A stretch of DNA of 64,000 bases from contig NZ_CM007717.1 in NCBI RefSeq assembly GCF_002019855.1, positions 4,488,657 through 4,552,656 on the forward strand, read 5' to 3'. This DNA comes from Streptomyces antibioticus (GTDB lineage: Bacteria; Actinomycetota; Actinomycetes; Streptomycetales; Streptomycetaceae). Both the position numbers and the translations under genes were made by a program. The notes under the pieces were generated by a model, which was not told the origin of the DNA, made no database searches, and was given only the letters and a program-made list of their open reading frames with translations. Shown here piece after piece: positions 8,266 through 16,838 of this stretch (its first letter is position 1; each line of letters opens with the position of its first letter).

Positions 8266-9246
8266 ATGCATGCGATCACGATTCCCGAACCTGGTGGACC
8301 CGAGGCGCTGGTGTGGGACGAGGTCCCCGATCCCGTTCCCGGCGAGGGCGAGGTGCTGGTCGAGGTGGCGGCCGGCGCAGTGAACCGCGCCGACATCCTC
8401 CAGCGGCAGGGCCGCTACGACCCGCCGCCGGGCGCCTCCCCCTACCCCGGTCTGGAATGCTCCGGCCGGATCGCCGCGCTCGGCCCCGGGGTGTCCGGCT
8501 GGAGCGTCGGCGACGAGGTGTGCGCGCTGCTCTCGGGCGGCGGCTACGCCGAGAAGGTCGCCGTCCCGGTGGGGCAGCTCCTGCCGGTGCCCGAGGGCGT
8601 CGGCCTGGTCCGGGCCGCCGCGCTGCCCGAGGTGACCTGCACGGTCTGGTCGAACGTCTTCATGGTCGCCCACCTGCGCCCCGGCGAGACGCTGCTGGTG
8701 CACGGCGGGTCCAGCGGCATCGGCACCATGGCGATCCAGCTCGGCAAGGCGGTCGGCGCGCGGGTCGCGGTCACCGCGGGCACCAAGGAGAAGCTGGACC
8801 GCTGCGCCGAGCTGGGCGCGGACATCCTGATCAACTACCGCGAGCAGGACTTCGTCGCCGAGCTGAAGGCGGCCACCGACGGCGCGGGCGCCGACGTCAT
8901 CCTCGACAACATGGGCGCGTCCTACCTCGACCGCAACGTCCGCGCGCTGGCCGTCAACGGGCGGCTCGCGATCATCGGCATGCAGGGCGGCATCAAGGGC
9001 GAGCTGAACATCGGCGCCCTCCTCGGCAAGCGGGCCGCGATCAGCGCGACCTCGCTGCGGGCCCGGCCGCGGGACGAGAAGACGGCGATCGTCGCGGCCG
9101 TACGCGAACACGTGTGGCCGCTGATCGACGCGGGCCGGGTGCGTCCCGTCGTCGACCGTGAGATCCCGCTGCCCGACGCGGCCACCGCGCACCGGGTCGT
9201 GGAGGAGAGCGGCCATGTGGGCAAGGTGCTGCTGGTCGCGCCGTAG
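8266..9246 (+). CDS. NAD(P)H-quinone oxidoreductase, zeta-crystallin type MDR family
   Basis: 326 aa. It opens MHAITIPEPGGPEALVWDEV, typical of quinone oxidoreductase/PIG3-like medium-chain reductases. It has the GroES-like domain with NRADILQRQGRYDPPPG and LECSGRI, then a Rossmann domain with HGGSSGIGTMAIQLGKAVGA as the NADPH-binding site (about 143-162). The catalytic Zn ligands of alcohol dehydrogenases are absent. The proteasome activator gene lies about 0.9 kb downstream, and a similar oxidoreductase lies near bpa in Mycobacterium, so the neighbourhood may be conserved. The physiological substrate is unknown. Confidence 0.92.
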   Translation: MHAITIPEPGGPEALVWDEVPDPVPGEGEVLVEVAAGAVNRADILQRQGRYDPPPGASPYPGLECSGRIAALGPGVSGWSVGDEVCALLSGGGYAEKVAVPVGQLLPVPEGVGLVRAAALPEVTCTVWSNVFMVAHLRPGETLLVHGGSSGIGTMAIQLGKAVGARVAVTAGTKEKLDRCAELGADILINYREQDFVAELKAATDGAGADVILDNMGASYLDRNVRALAVNGRLAIIGMQGGIKGELNIGALLGKRAAISATSLRARPRDEKTAIVAAVREHVWPLIDAGRVRPVVDREIPLPDAATAHRVVEESGHVGKVLLVAP

Positions 9247-9335
9247 GCCCCGTCCCGCCTGCCCCGCGGGGGCCCCTTCGGGCGACGACGGGACTGTGAG
9301 GACAGGGCCCTGGCGGCAGAGGCCGGGGCCCGGTG

Positions 9336-9920
9336 TCAGCCGCGGCGCAGCCGCAGGCCGGCGAGGCCGAGGGCGAGGCCGGAGCCGATGAGGACCAGCC
9401 CGCTGCCCAGCGGAAGGATCCGCAGCACGGGCCCCTCGGCGGCCCGCTGCCCCTGTGTGCCGGCCTGCCGCATGCCGCCGTCGCCGCCGTCCTCGGCGGA
9501 CGGGGAGGCGACGGGGGCCACGGCGGCGTCGGGGACGGAGTCCGGATCGGCGTCGGCTTCGGCGTCGGGGTCGTAGTCGGGGTCGGACTCCGTGTCCGTC
9601 TCCGCCTGCGCCTCCCCCTCGGCTTCCACCTCGGCTTCCTCCTCCGCCTCTTCCTGCTCCGCGGCCTCCTCCTCGTCCGTCTGTTCTTCGTCGGCCTCAC
9701 GCCCCGGCCGCATCCGGCCCTCCCCCGCGCGGCTGCCGGCGCGGTCGGGGGAGGGCGAGGCCGACGGCGAGGTGCTGCCGGACGCCGAGACGGACGGAGA
9801 CGCCGATGCCGACACGGACGCCGACGGGGGCAGTGTCACCGCTCCGCACGACGCGCCCCCGGTGAACGGCGCCGCGACGATCACCCCCACCACGCACAGT
9901 CCCTGCCGCCATGGAGTCAC
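9336..9920 (-). CDS. Secreted acidic/Ser-rich protein with C-terminal membrane anchor (unknown function)
   Basis: About 194 aa from the GTG at 9918-9920, preceded by GGGAGGGGG. A hydrophobic N-terminus (QGLCVVGVIVAAPFTGGA) ends at a Cys. This could be a weak lipobox (GASC), though the -3 residue is Gly. Next comes a Ser/Ala/Pro stretch, a strongly acidic Glu/Asp/Ala tract (about 75-125), and a hydrophobic C-terminal helix (LPLGSGLVLIGSGLALGLAG) ending in LRLRRG. This looks like a cell-surface stalk anchored at one or both ends. No family was recognised. Composition alone supports expression; the long acidic frame could inflate confidence. It is divergent from bpa. Confidence 0.65.
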   Translation of the reverse strand: MTPWRQGLCVVGVIVAAPFTGGASCGAVTLPPSASVSASASPSVSASGSTSPSASPSPDRAGSRAGEGRMRPGREADEEQTDEEEAAEQEEAEEEAEVEAEGEAQAETDTESDPDYDPDAEADADPDSVPDAAVAPVASPSAEDGGDGGMRQAGTQGQRAAEGPVLRILPLGSGLVLIGSGLALGLAGLRLRRG

Positions 9921-10106
9921 GTCCGTGACCCCCTCCCGGTGTCCCGTCGCCCAGAAAAGACGCCACAAGCCTCACATCAGGGATATTCACCCGCATCCGG
10001 GACTGCGCCGAACGGAAGCCGGACGGAAGCCGGGACGGAAACGGTGGATCACCCTCCACAGGGGGCACCACGGTGATGAGGTGGACGCGTGCGAGAGAAT
10101 GGCGGC

Positions 10107-10652
10107 ATGGAGATGCCGAGGAACGATAGGTCGCCGGAGAACGCCCAGAGGATCCTGGTCGTCGGCCAGGACGGCATGGCGCTCGGCGGCGTCGACGCCG
10201 ACGAGGACTCCCGTGAGATTCCGGTGACGGAGCAGGTCGAGCAGCCGGCGAAGGTCATGCGGATCGGCAGCATGATCAAGCAGTTGCTGGAGGAGGTGCG
10301 CGCGGCTCCCCTGGACGAGGCGAGCCGGGCCCGGCTCAAGGAGATCCACTCCAGCTCGGTGAAGGAGCTGGAGGACGGCCTGGCGCCGGAGCTGGTCGAG
10401 GAGCTGGAGCGGCTCTCCCTGCCGTTCAACGAGGACTCCACGCCGAGCGACGCCGAACTGCGGATCGCGCAGGCCCAGTTGGTCGGCTGGCTGGAGGGTC
10501 TCTTCCACGGCATCCAGACCACGCTGTTCGCCCAGCAGATGGCCGCGCGTGCCCAGTTGGAGCAGATGCGGCGCGCGCTGCCGCCGGGCGTCGGCGGCGA
10601 GGGCGGCGACGACCCGCGCACGGGCGGCCGTTCGGGCGGACCGTACCTCTAG
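10107..10652 (+). CDS. bpa: Bacterial proteasome activator Bpa
   Basis: 181 aa. The core from MRIGSMIKQLLEEVRAAPLD through AELRIAQAQLVGWLEGLFHGIQTTLFAQQM matches the Bpa family (formerly DUF2587). These form a dodecameric ring that opens the 20S proteasome gate without ATP. The C-terminus GGRSGGPYL keeps the penultimate Tyr of the GQYL/HbYX-like docking tail. I chose the ATG at 10107; an in-frame GTG at 10089 and an ATG at 10113 are alternatives. The stop codon lies in the first of three 16-bp tandem repeats, and a strong terminator follows. Partners (prcBA) are outside the window. Confidence 0.94.
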   Translation: MEMPRNDRSPENAQRILVVGQDGMALGGVDADEDSREIPVTEQVEQPAKVMRIGSMIKQLLEEVRAAPLDEASRARLKEIHSSSVKELEDGLAPELVEELERLSLPFNEDSTPSDAELRIAQAQLVGWLEGLFHGIQTTLFAQQMAARAQLEQMRRALPPGVGGEGGDDPRTGGRSGGPYL

Positions 10653-10691
10653 GACGCCATACCTCCAGGACGCCATACCTCCAGGACAAGG
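10644..10691. repeat. Three 16-bp tandem repeats across the bpa stop codon
   Basis: Units at 10644-10659, 10660-10675 and 10676-10691 follow TACCTCYAGGACGCCA; the third diverges in its last four bases. The first unit encodes the final Tyr-Leu and the TAG of bpa. In units 2 and 3 the TAG is CAG. Confidence 0.85.
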
Positions 10692-10722
10692 AAAGGCCCG
10701 GCGGACGACCGCCGGGCCTTTC
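10691..10722. terminator. Bidirectional terminator between bpa and the Ser/Thr kinase gene
   Basis: A perfect 14-bp stem (GAAAGGCCCGGCGG paired with its complement) with a 4-nt loop sits between two convergent genes. Confidence 0.85.
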
Positions 10723-10738
10723 GCCTGTGCGGATCTGT

Positions 10739-12382
10739 CTAGCCCGGGTTGCCCGTCGACACGCTCAGCTCGATGTTCGGCATGCTCTCGGGGTCCACGT
10801 CCGTTCCGGCCGACGGGAACTGGTTCATGACCGCTCCCTCGCCGTACGTGTTCTCGTCCATGTACTTGATGTCGACGTTCCACCCCGCGGCCTGGTAGCA
10901 CTCCTTGACCGAGTCGATGTACTTGAACTTGAAGTTCGGCATCCGGATCTTGTCGGGGTCGTTGTACGACTCCGTCGGCTCGGAGCACTCGGTCGACTCG
11001 ATCGTCTTGGACGTGTCCGGGCCGCGGTACCCCGCCGCCTTCGTCGCCGACGCGGAGGCGCTGGTGTCGCCGCCCTTGCCGCCGCCCCCGTTGTCGGAGT
11101 CGTCGCCGTTGGCCGCGAGGCTGCCGATCAGCGCGCCGACCGTCACCACCGCGACCAGCACCGAACCGACGACGACCTGCTTGGTGCCCTTGCGCGGGCC
11201 GCCGCCCGGGGACACCGAGGTCGGCGGCTGCGGGCCCAGGTTGTACCCGGGAGGCGTGTGCGGGCCCTGCTGGTGGCCGTAGCCCGGCGTGGGCGTCTGG
11301 TAGCCGCCCTGCTGCGGGTAGCCGTAGGAGGGCGCCGGGGCCGGGGTGCCGTACGGGTTCGGGGTCGGGGGCTGCGGGTACGGCGTGTGGACGCCGTTCG
11401 CCGGCGGCGGGGTGCTCTGGCCGACCGGCGGGAACACCGCGGAGCCGACGCCCGATCCGCTCTGCGAGGGCACGCCCGGGACGATGCTCGGCGGGGCCGC
11501 CTGGAAGGAGGCCGCGACCCGCAGGCACTCCTCGCGCATGGCCTCGGCCGTCGGGAAGCGCTCGTTCGGGTTCTTCTTCAGCGCGCGGGCGACGAGCGCG
11601 TCCACCGCGGGCGGCAGCGCACGGTTGATGGAGGACGGCGCGACCGGCTCCTCCTGCACATGCGCGTACGCGATCGCCAGCGGCGAGTCCGCGTCGAACG
11701 GCAGCCGCCCGGTGACCAGTTGGAACAGCATGATGCCGACCGAGTACAGGTCGGAGCGGGCGTCCACCGCGCGGCCCAGGGCCTGTTCGGGCGAGAGGTA
11801 CTGCGGGGTGCCGACGACCATGCCGGTCTGCGTCATCGAAGTGACACCGGACTGCATCGCGCGGGCGATGCCGAAGTCCATGACCTTGACCACACCGCGC
11901 TTGGTCATCATCACGTTGCCGGGCTTGATGTCGCGGTGGACCAGCCCCATCTCGTGGCTGATCTCCAGCGCCGCCAGCACGTCCGCGGTGATCTTCAGCG
12001 CCTTGTCGGCGGGCATCGCGCCCTGCTGCCGTACGTCCTCGTCGAGCACGGAGCCGAGCGGGCGGCCCTCGACGTACTCCATGACGATGTACGGGGTCGT
12101 CAGACCGCCGAGGTCGTCCTCGCCGGTGTCGAACACCGAGACGATGTTGGTGTGGGTGAGCTTGGCCACCGCCTGGGCCTCACGGCGGAACCGCTCGCGG
12201 AACGCCTGCTCACGGCCCAGTTCGGTGTGCAGTGTCTTGATCGCGACCTGGCGGTCGAGCACGCTGTCGTACGCCAGGTGGACCGAGGCCATGCCGCCCT
12301 CGCCGAGCAAGTCGCGGAGCTGATAGCGGCCGCCGGCGAGCGACCGCCCCGCGTACCGGCCCTGTGCGCCGTCCTGGCTCAT
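10739..12382 (-). CDS. Ser/Thr protein kinase with one extracellular PASTA domain
   Basis: 547 aa. The kinase domain spans about 20-285: GEGGMASV glycine loop (27-34), catalytic Lys in VAIKTL (K49), HRDIKPGN (149-156), DFG (169-171), and an activation loop with Thr/Ser before GTPQYLSPEQ. A Pro/Gly/Tyr-rich juxtamembrane region follows, then one membrane helix (QVVVGSVLVAVVTVGALIGS, about 400-420) and a single C-terminal PASTA domain (about 475-545). PASTA domains sense peptidoglycan fragments, but PknB usually has several. ATG at 12382 is preceded by GGGGGACGC. The gene is divergent from a second, PASTA-less kinase; both lie between two branched-chain dehydrogenase operons. Confidence 0.95.
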   Translation of the reverse strand: MSQDGAQGRYAGRSLAGGRYQLRDLLGEGGMASVHLAYDSVLDRQVAIKTLHTELGREQAFRERFRREAQAVAKLTHTNIVSVFDTGEDDLGGLTTPYIVMEYVEGRPLGSVLDEDVRQQGAMPADKALKITADVLAALEISHEMGLVHRDIKPGNVMMTKRGVVKVMDFGIARAMQSGVTSMTQTGMVVGTPQYLSPEQALGRAVDARSDLYSVGIMLFQLVTGRLPFDADSPLAIAYAHVQEEPVAPSSINRALPPAVDALVARALKKNPNERFPTAEAMREECLRVAASFQAAPPSIVPGVPSQSGSGVGSAVFPPVGQSTPPPANGVHTPYPQPPTPNPYGTPAPAPSYGYPQQGGYQTPTPGYGHQQGPHTPPGYNLGPQPPTSVSPGGGPRKGTKQVVVGSVLVAVVTVGALIGSLAANGDDSDNGGGGKGGDTSASASATKAAGYRGPDTSKTIESTECSEPTESYNDPDKIRMPNFKFKYIDSVKECYQAAGWNVDIKYMDENTYGEGAVMNQFPSAGTDVDPESMPNIELSVSTGNPG

Positions 12383-12395
12383 GTTCTGCGTCCCC

Positions 12396-12445
12396 CGTTG
12401 GCCTCAGGCGTCGTTGAGTGTCGTTGCCGCCGTTGACTGCCGTTG
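12396..12445. repeat. Helically phased CGTTG repeats upstream of the PASTA kinase
   Basis: CGTTG occurs at 12396, 12412, 12422, 12431 and 12441, so the last four copies are spaced 9-10 bp. They lie 14-63 bp upstream of the kinase start, where a regulator could bind one face of the helix. The rest of the 364-bp divergent region (12383-12746) shows a -10-like TAGCGT at 12681-12686 for the other kinase and no gene. Confidence 0.5.
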
Positions 12446-12746
12446 ATCGAAAGTGCTATTCCCGGCCAAGTCTGCCGCAGGGCCCTGACACGTCAAGCTC
12501 GGTGCCCGTTCCGTGACCCTACGAGAAAGAAGCGTCGCGGAAGCGTTACAGCGGGCGTACGGGCGGTACACAGAATTTGCACGCCGCCCCGGGGTACCGG
12601 TTTGATGACCGATCCGTCCCCCGGTCGGCGGTGGGGCTCGTCAGGGGATCGTCCCGGCCCGGCGCCTTGCGCCGAGGCTGTAGCGTGGCCGACGGAGACC
12701 GTGACAACACCGCGCGCACCGCGGGCAGAAACGACGGCGAGGACTG

Positions 12747-14333
12747 ATGGCACAGCAGCAGCGCGCCCAGGGCCCGTCCGACCCCGAGGCGACTGGCGGC
12801 GGTATGTCGGACGCGCCGGAGAACTGGGGCAACGGCGGACTGGTCGGGGACGGCCGGTACCGGCTGACCCGCAGACTCGGCCGGGGCGGCATGGCCGAGG
12901 TGTTCGCCGCCGAGGACGTACGGCTCGGCCGTACCGTCGCCGTCAAGCTGCTGCGCGCCGATCTCGCCGAGGACCCGGTGTCCAAGGCCCGCTTCACGCG
13001 CGAGGCCCAGTCGGTGGCCGGCCTCAACCACCACGCCATCGTCGCCGTGTACGACTCCGGCGAGGACTTCGTGGGCGGCCAGAGCGTGCCGTACATCGTC
13101 ATGGAGATCGTCGAGGGCCGCACCATCCGCGACCTTCTTCTCAACGCCGAGGCGCCGGGCCCCGAGCAGGCCCTCATCATCGTCTCCGGGGTGCTGGAGG
13201 CGCTCGCCTACTCGCACCAGCACAACATCGTGCACCGGGACATCAAGCCGGCGAACGTGATCATCACGCACAACGGCGCCGTGAAGGTGATGGACTTCGG
13301 CATCGCGCGCGCCCTGCACGGCGCGTCCACCACGATGACGCAGACCGGCATGGTCATGGGCACCCCGCAGTACCTCTCCCCGGAGCAGGCGCTCGGCAAG
13401 GCCGTCGACCACCGCTCCGACCTCTACGCCACCGGCTGCCTCCTCTACGAACTCCTCGCGCTGCGCCCGCCGTTCACCGGCGAGACCCCGCTCTCGGTGG
13501 TCTACCAGCACGTCCAGGACATCCCGATGCCGCCGTCGCAGACCTCGGAGGGCGCCTGCCCGCCGGAACTCGACGGCCTGGTGATGCGTTCCCTCGCCAA
13601 GGAGCCCGACGACCGGTTCCAGACGGCCGAGGAGATGCGCGGCCTCGTCCAGTACGCGCTCCAGATGCTCTACGACCAGGGCGGCCACACCGGCACCTGG
13701 AACACCGGTCCCGTCACCGTGCACGACGGCCGCGGGGCCGCCGGCGGCTTCGCGAGCACCACGGCGATGCCGCATCACGACGGCTCCAGCACCTCGCAGA
13801 TCCCGCAGCCGATCCTGCCCATGGGCTACGGGGGCGGCGACGACGGCGGTTTCGAGGGCCACGGCAACAAGGGCAGCGGCCGCGGCAAGCTGTGGATCCT
13901 CGCCGTGCTCGCGGTGATCGCCGTCGCGGCGGGCGTCGCGCTCGCGCTGAACACCAAGACCACGGGCAACGGCGACGCCGACACCACGCCGTCGCCGACG
14001 ACCTCGCAGTCCGCGAGCGACGACGGGGCCAGCGAGTCGCCGTCCGACGAGGCCACGGAGGACACCTCCGACGACACCTCGGACGGCGGCACGGGCTCGG
14101 ACCCGGGCCAGAACTACTCGCCGTCGTACACGCCGTCCTACTCCCCCTCGTACACGCCGTCCCAGCCGACCACGAACGAGCCGACGGAGGAGCCGACGAA
14201 TCCGGAGCCGTCCCAGGAGTCCCCGGACCCGCAGTCGCCCCCTCCGACCGACGGCGGGAGCGGTGACACGGAGAGCGGCGGGAACAGCGGTTCCGAGACC
14301 GGCGGGATCGCGGGACCGCTCACCAATCCCTGA
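12747..14333 (+). CDS. Membrane-anchored Ser/Thr protein kinase with Ser/Thr/Pro-rich extracellular tail
   Basis: 528 aa. The kinase domain spans about 37-300, with LGRGGMAEVF (glycine loop, 44-53), K67 in VAVKLL, HRDIKPAN (163-170), DFG (183-185) and GTPQYLSPEQALG in the activation segment. One membrane helix (LWILAVLAVIAVAAGVALAL, about 381-400) leads to an extracellular tail of about 125 residues. The tail is rich in Ser, Thr, Asp and Pro with repeated YSPSYTPS-type units and no PASTA domain. ATG at 12747 follows GAGGACTG. The gene is oriented toward the bkdA operon 319 bp downstream, but nested palindromes at its stop codon probably separate the two transcripts. Confidence 0.95.
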   Translation: MAQQQRAQGPSDPEATGGGMSDAPENWGNGGLVGDGRYRLTRRLGRGGMAEVFAAEDVRLGRTVAVKLLRADLAEDPVSKARFTREAQSVAGLNHHAIVAVYDSGEDFVGGQSVPYIVMEIVEGRTIRDLLLNAEAPGPEQALIIVSGVLEALAYSHQHNIVHRDIKPANVIITHNGAVKVMDFGIARALHGASTTMTQTGMVMGTPQYLSPEQALGKAVDHRSDLYATGCLLYELLALRPPFTGETPLSVVYQHVQDIPMPPSQTSEGACPPELDGLVMRSLAKEPDDRFQTAEEMRGLVQYALQMLYDQGGHTGTWNTGPVTVHDGRGAAGGFASTTAMPHHDGSSTSQIPQPILPMGYGGGDDGGFEGHGNKGSGRGKLWILAVLAVIAVAAGVALALNTKTTGNGDADTTPSPTTSQSASDDGASESPSDEATEDTSDDTSDGGTGSDPGQNYSPSYTPSYSPSYTPSQPTTNEPTEEPTNPEPSQESPDPQSPPPTDGGSGDTESGGNSGSETGGIAGPLTNP

Positions 14334-14354
14334 CCATTCATGGTCAGGCTGACC
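14329..14354. promoter_or_regulatory. Two overlapping dyads at the kinase stop codon
   Basis: CCTGACCAT-tc-ATGGTCAGG (14329-14348) is a perfect 9-bp inverted repeat. It overlaps a second, GGTCAG-g-CTGACC (14342-14354). The pair could be a terminator for the kinase gene, an operator for the bkdA operon, or both. Confidence 0.5.
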
Positions 14355-14360
14355 CTTCCC

Positions 14361-14374
14361 GTGACCTGGGTCAC
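14361..14374. promoter_or_regulatory. Dyad GTGACC-tg-GGTCAC upstream of the bkdA operon
   Basis: This 6-2-6 inverted repeat reuses the TGACC/GGTCA half-site seen in the dyads 7 bp upstream. The 319-bp gap 14334-14652 holds no gene. The clustering suggests an operator for the downstream operon. Confidence 0.45.
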
Positions 14375-14445
14375 CGATATAACGTGCCGTTGTTCCGGCC
14401 CCCTGCAAGGCTGTGACCAGGAAAAGCTCCCGATTTCGCGATTTA

Positions 14446-14459
14446 CTTGGAAATCCAAG
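14446..14459. promoter_or_regulatory. Dyad CTTGGA-aa-TCCAAG in an AT-rich patch upstream of bkdA
   Basis: A perfect 6-2-6 palindrome lies in the most AT-rich part of the gap (about 14425-14470), roughly 195 bp before the bkdA start. It is a candidate binding site for a regulator of branched-chain keto acid catabolism. Confidence 0.4.
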
Positions 14460-14652
14460 CAAAAACGCAGGTCAGGAGGGGTTTCACAGAAATGTGGAGC
14501 ACTGGGTAACGTGCCTTGTGCAGGGCGCTCGCCGGGGCACCTGTCACGCCTGCTCCCACCGTGCCGCACCCACCCTGTGCGTCGGTAGGGGTGCAGGTGA
14601 GCCGCACTGGCGCCCGGCGAACCCGGGTAGCCGGACCGACGGAGGAGCACAC

Positions 14653-15834
14653 GTGACCGTGGAGAGCACTGCCGCGCGCAAGCCGCGACGCAGCGCCGGT
14701 ACGAAGAGCACGGCCGGCAAGCGCACACCCGCGCGGAACACGCCGGGCACCGAGCCTCAGCTCGTACAGCTGCTGACGCCCGAGGGCGAACGCGTCAAGA
14801 ACGCCGAGTACGACCAGTACGTCGCCGGCGTCACCCCCGATGACCTGCGTGGCCTGTACCGCGACATGGTGCTCACCCGCCGCTTCGACGCCGAGGCCAC
14901 GTCCCTCCAGCGCCAGGGCGAGCTGGGCCTGTGGGCGTCGCTGCTCGGCCAGGAGGCCGCCCAGATCGGCTCCGGCCGGGCCCTGCGCGACGACGACTAC
15001 GTCTTCCCGACCTACCGCGAGCACGGCGTCGCCTGGTGCCGCGGGGTCGACCCGACCAATCTGCTCGGCATGTTCCGCGGCGTGAACAACGGCGGCTGGG
15101 ACCCGAACGGGAACAACTTCCACCTCTACACGATCGTCATCGGCTCCCAGACGCTGCACGCCACCGGCTACGCGATGGGCATCGCCAAGGACGGCGCGGA
15201 CAGCGCGGTCATCGCCTACTTCGGCGACGGCGCGAGCAGCCAGGGCGACGTGGCGGAGTCCTTCACCTTCTCCGCGGTCTACAACGCGCCGGTGGTGTTC
15301 TTCTGCCAGAACAACCAGTGGGCGATCTCCGAGCCGACCGAGAAGCAGACCCGCGTGCCGCTCTACCAGCGCGCCCAGGGCTTCGGCTTCCCCGGCGTCC
15401 GGGTCGACGGCAACGACGTGCTGGCCTGCCTCGCGGTCACCCGGTGGGCGCTGGAGCGGGCCCGCCGCGGCGAGGGCCCGACCCTGGTCGAGGCGTACAC
15501 GTACCGCATGGGCGCCCACACCACGTCCGACGACCCGACGAAGTACCGGGCCGACGAGGAGCGTGAGGCGTGGGAGGCGAAGGACCCGATCCTGCGTCTG
15601 CGCCGGTACCTGGAGGCGTCAAACCACACGGACGAGGGATTCTTCGCGGAACTCGAGGCCGAGAGTGAGGCGTTGGGCAGGCGAGTGCGCGAAGCGGTCC
15701 GCGCCATGCCGGACCCGGACCACTTCGCCATCTTCGAGAACGTGTACGCGGACGGGCACGCGCTCGTCGACGAGGAGCGGGCCCAGTTCGCCGCCTACCA
15801 GGCGTCGTTCGCCGACGAAGAGGGGGGAAACTGA
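14653..15834 (+). CDS. bkdA: Branched-chain 2-oxoacid dehydrogenase E1 alpha subunit
   Basis: 393 aa. A basic Ala/Lys/Arg-rich N-terminal tail of about 40 residues precedes the E1 alpha domain. The ThDP-binding motif runs from GDG in AYFGDGASSQGDV to NN in FFCQNNQWAIS; the YRMGAHTTSDDPTKYR segment is the conserved phosphorylation-loop region of E1 alpha. GTG at 14653 has GGAGG 7 nt upstream (14641-14645). The E1 beta gene begins 1 bp after the stop, then E2, giving a complete bkdABC operon without its own E3. The product decarboxylates branched-chain 2-keto acids and so supplies isobutyryl-, isovaleryl- and 2-methylbutyryl-CoA for branched fatty acids and polyketides. Confidence 0.95.
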   Translation: MTVESTAARKPRRSAGTKSTAGKRTPARNTPGTEPQLVQLLTPEGERVKNAEYDQYVAGVTPDDLRGLYRDMVLTRRFDAEATSLQRQGELGLWASLLGQEAAQIGSGRALRDDDYVFPTYREHGVAWCRGVDPTNLLGMFRGVNNGGWDPNGNNFHLYTIVIGSQTLHATGYAMGIAKDGADSAVIAYFGDGASSQGDVAESFTFSAVYNAPVVFFCQNNQWAISEPTEKQTRVPLYQRAQGFGFPGVRVDGNDVLACLAVTRWALERARRGEGPTLVEAYTYRMGAHTTSDDPTKYRADEEREAWEAKDPILRLRRYLEASNHTDEGFFAELEAESEALGRRVREAVRAMPDPDHFAIFENVYADGHALVDEERAQFAAYQASFADEEGGN

Positions 15835-15835
15835 C

Positions 15836-16828
15836 ATGGCGGAGAGCGTGACCACCCAGAACATGGCACTGGCCAAGGCGATCAACGAATCGCTGCGGCG
15901 CGCCCTGGAGGCCGACCCCAAGGTCCTGATCATGGGTGAGGACGTCGGCAAGCTCGGCGGCGTCTTCCGCGTGACGGACGGCCTCCAGAAGGACTTCGGC
16001 GAGAGCCGGGTCATCGACACCCCGCTCGCCGAGTCCGGCATCGTCGGCACCGCCATCGGCCTCGCCCTGCGCGGCTACCGCCCGGTGGTGGAGATCCAGT
16101 TCGACGGCTTCGTCTTCCCGGCCTACGACCAGATCGTCACCCAGCTCGCGAAGATGCACGCGCGCTCGCTGGGCAAGGTCAAGATGCCCGTCGTCGTCCG
16201 GATCCCCTACGGCGGTGGCATCGGCGCCGTCGAGCACCACTCGGAGTCCCCCGAGTCCCTGTTCGCGCACGTGGCGGGCCTCAAGATCGTCTCCCCGTCG
16301 AACGCGTCCGACGCGTACTGGATGATGCAGCAGGCCATCCAGAGCGACGACCCGGTGATCTTCTTCGAGCCCAAGCGGCGCTACTGGGACAAGGGCGAGG
16401 TCAGCACCGAGGCCATCCCCGGCCCGCTGCACAAGGCCCGCGTCGTCCGCGAGGGCACCGACCTGACCCTCGCCGCCTACGGCCCGATGGTGAAGCTCTG
16501 CCAGGAGGTCGCCGCCGCGGCCGCCGAGGAGGGCAAGAACCTGGAGGTCCTGGACCTGCGCTCGGTCTCCCCGCTGGACTTCGACTCGATCCAGGCGTCC
16601 GTCGAGAAGACCCGCCGTCTCGTCGTCGTCCACGAGGCGCCGGTGTTCTTCGGTTCGGGCGCGGAGATCGCCGCCCGGATCACGGAGCGCTGCTTCTACC
16701 ACCTGGAGGCCCCGGTGCTCCGGGTCGGCGGCTATCACGCCCCGTACCCGCCGGCGCGCCTGGAGGAGGAGTACCTGCCGGGTCTGGACCGGGTGCTCGA
16801 CGCCGTCGACCGTGCCCTGGCGTACTGA
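15836..16828 (+). CDS. bkdB: Branched-chain 2-oxoacid dehydrogenase E1 beta subunit
   Basis: 330 aa, full length for the family. It opens MAESVTTQNMALAKAINESL, with GEDVGKLGGVFRVT and RVIDTPLAESGIVGTAIGLA in the pyrimidine-binding domain. The transketolase C-terminal domain (about 195-320) includes VVVHEAPVFFGSGAEIAARI. It pairs with the E1 alpha encoded just upstream; ATG at 15836 lies 1 bp after its TGA, and a purine run (GAGGGGGG) within the end of bkdA serves as RBS. The C-terminal half is strongly similar to the partial E1 beta at the left edge of the window. Confidence 0.96.
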   Translation: MAESVTTQNMALAKAINESLRRALEADPKVLIMGEDVGKLGGVFRVTDGLQKDFGESRVIDTPLAESGIVGTAIGLALRGYRPVVEIQFDGFVFPAYDQIVTQLAKMHARSLGKVKMPVVVRIPYGGGIGAVEHHSESPESLFAHVAGLKIVSPSNASDAYWMMQQAIQSDDPVIFFEPKRRYWDKGEVSTEAIPGPLHKARVVREGTDLTLAAYGPMVKLCQEVAAAAAEEGKNLEVLDLRSVSPLDFDSIQASVEKTRRLVVVHEAPVFFGSGAEIAARITERCFYHLEAPVLRVGGYHAPYPPARLEEEYLPGLDRVLDAVDRALAY

Positions 16829-16838
16829 GGAGAGGGTC

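Noticed and set aside
9336..9920. Lipoprotein assignment for the acidic surface protein
   Set aside because: The Cys follows GAS but lacks the usual Leu at -3, so I describe it only as a weak lipobox.
10739..12382. Calling the PASTA kinase PknB itself
   Set aside because: It has only one PASTA domain and no FtsW/RodA, PBP or FHA genes nearby as in the pknB locus.
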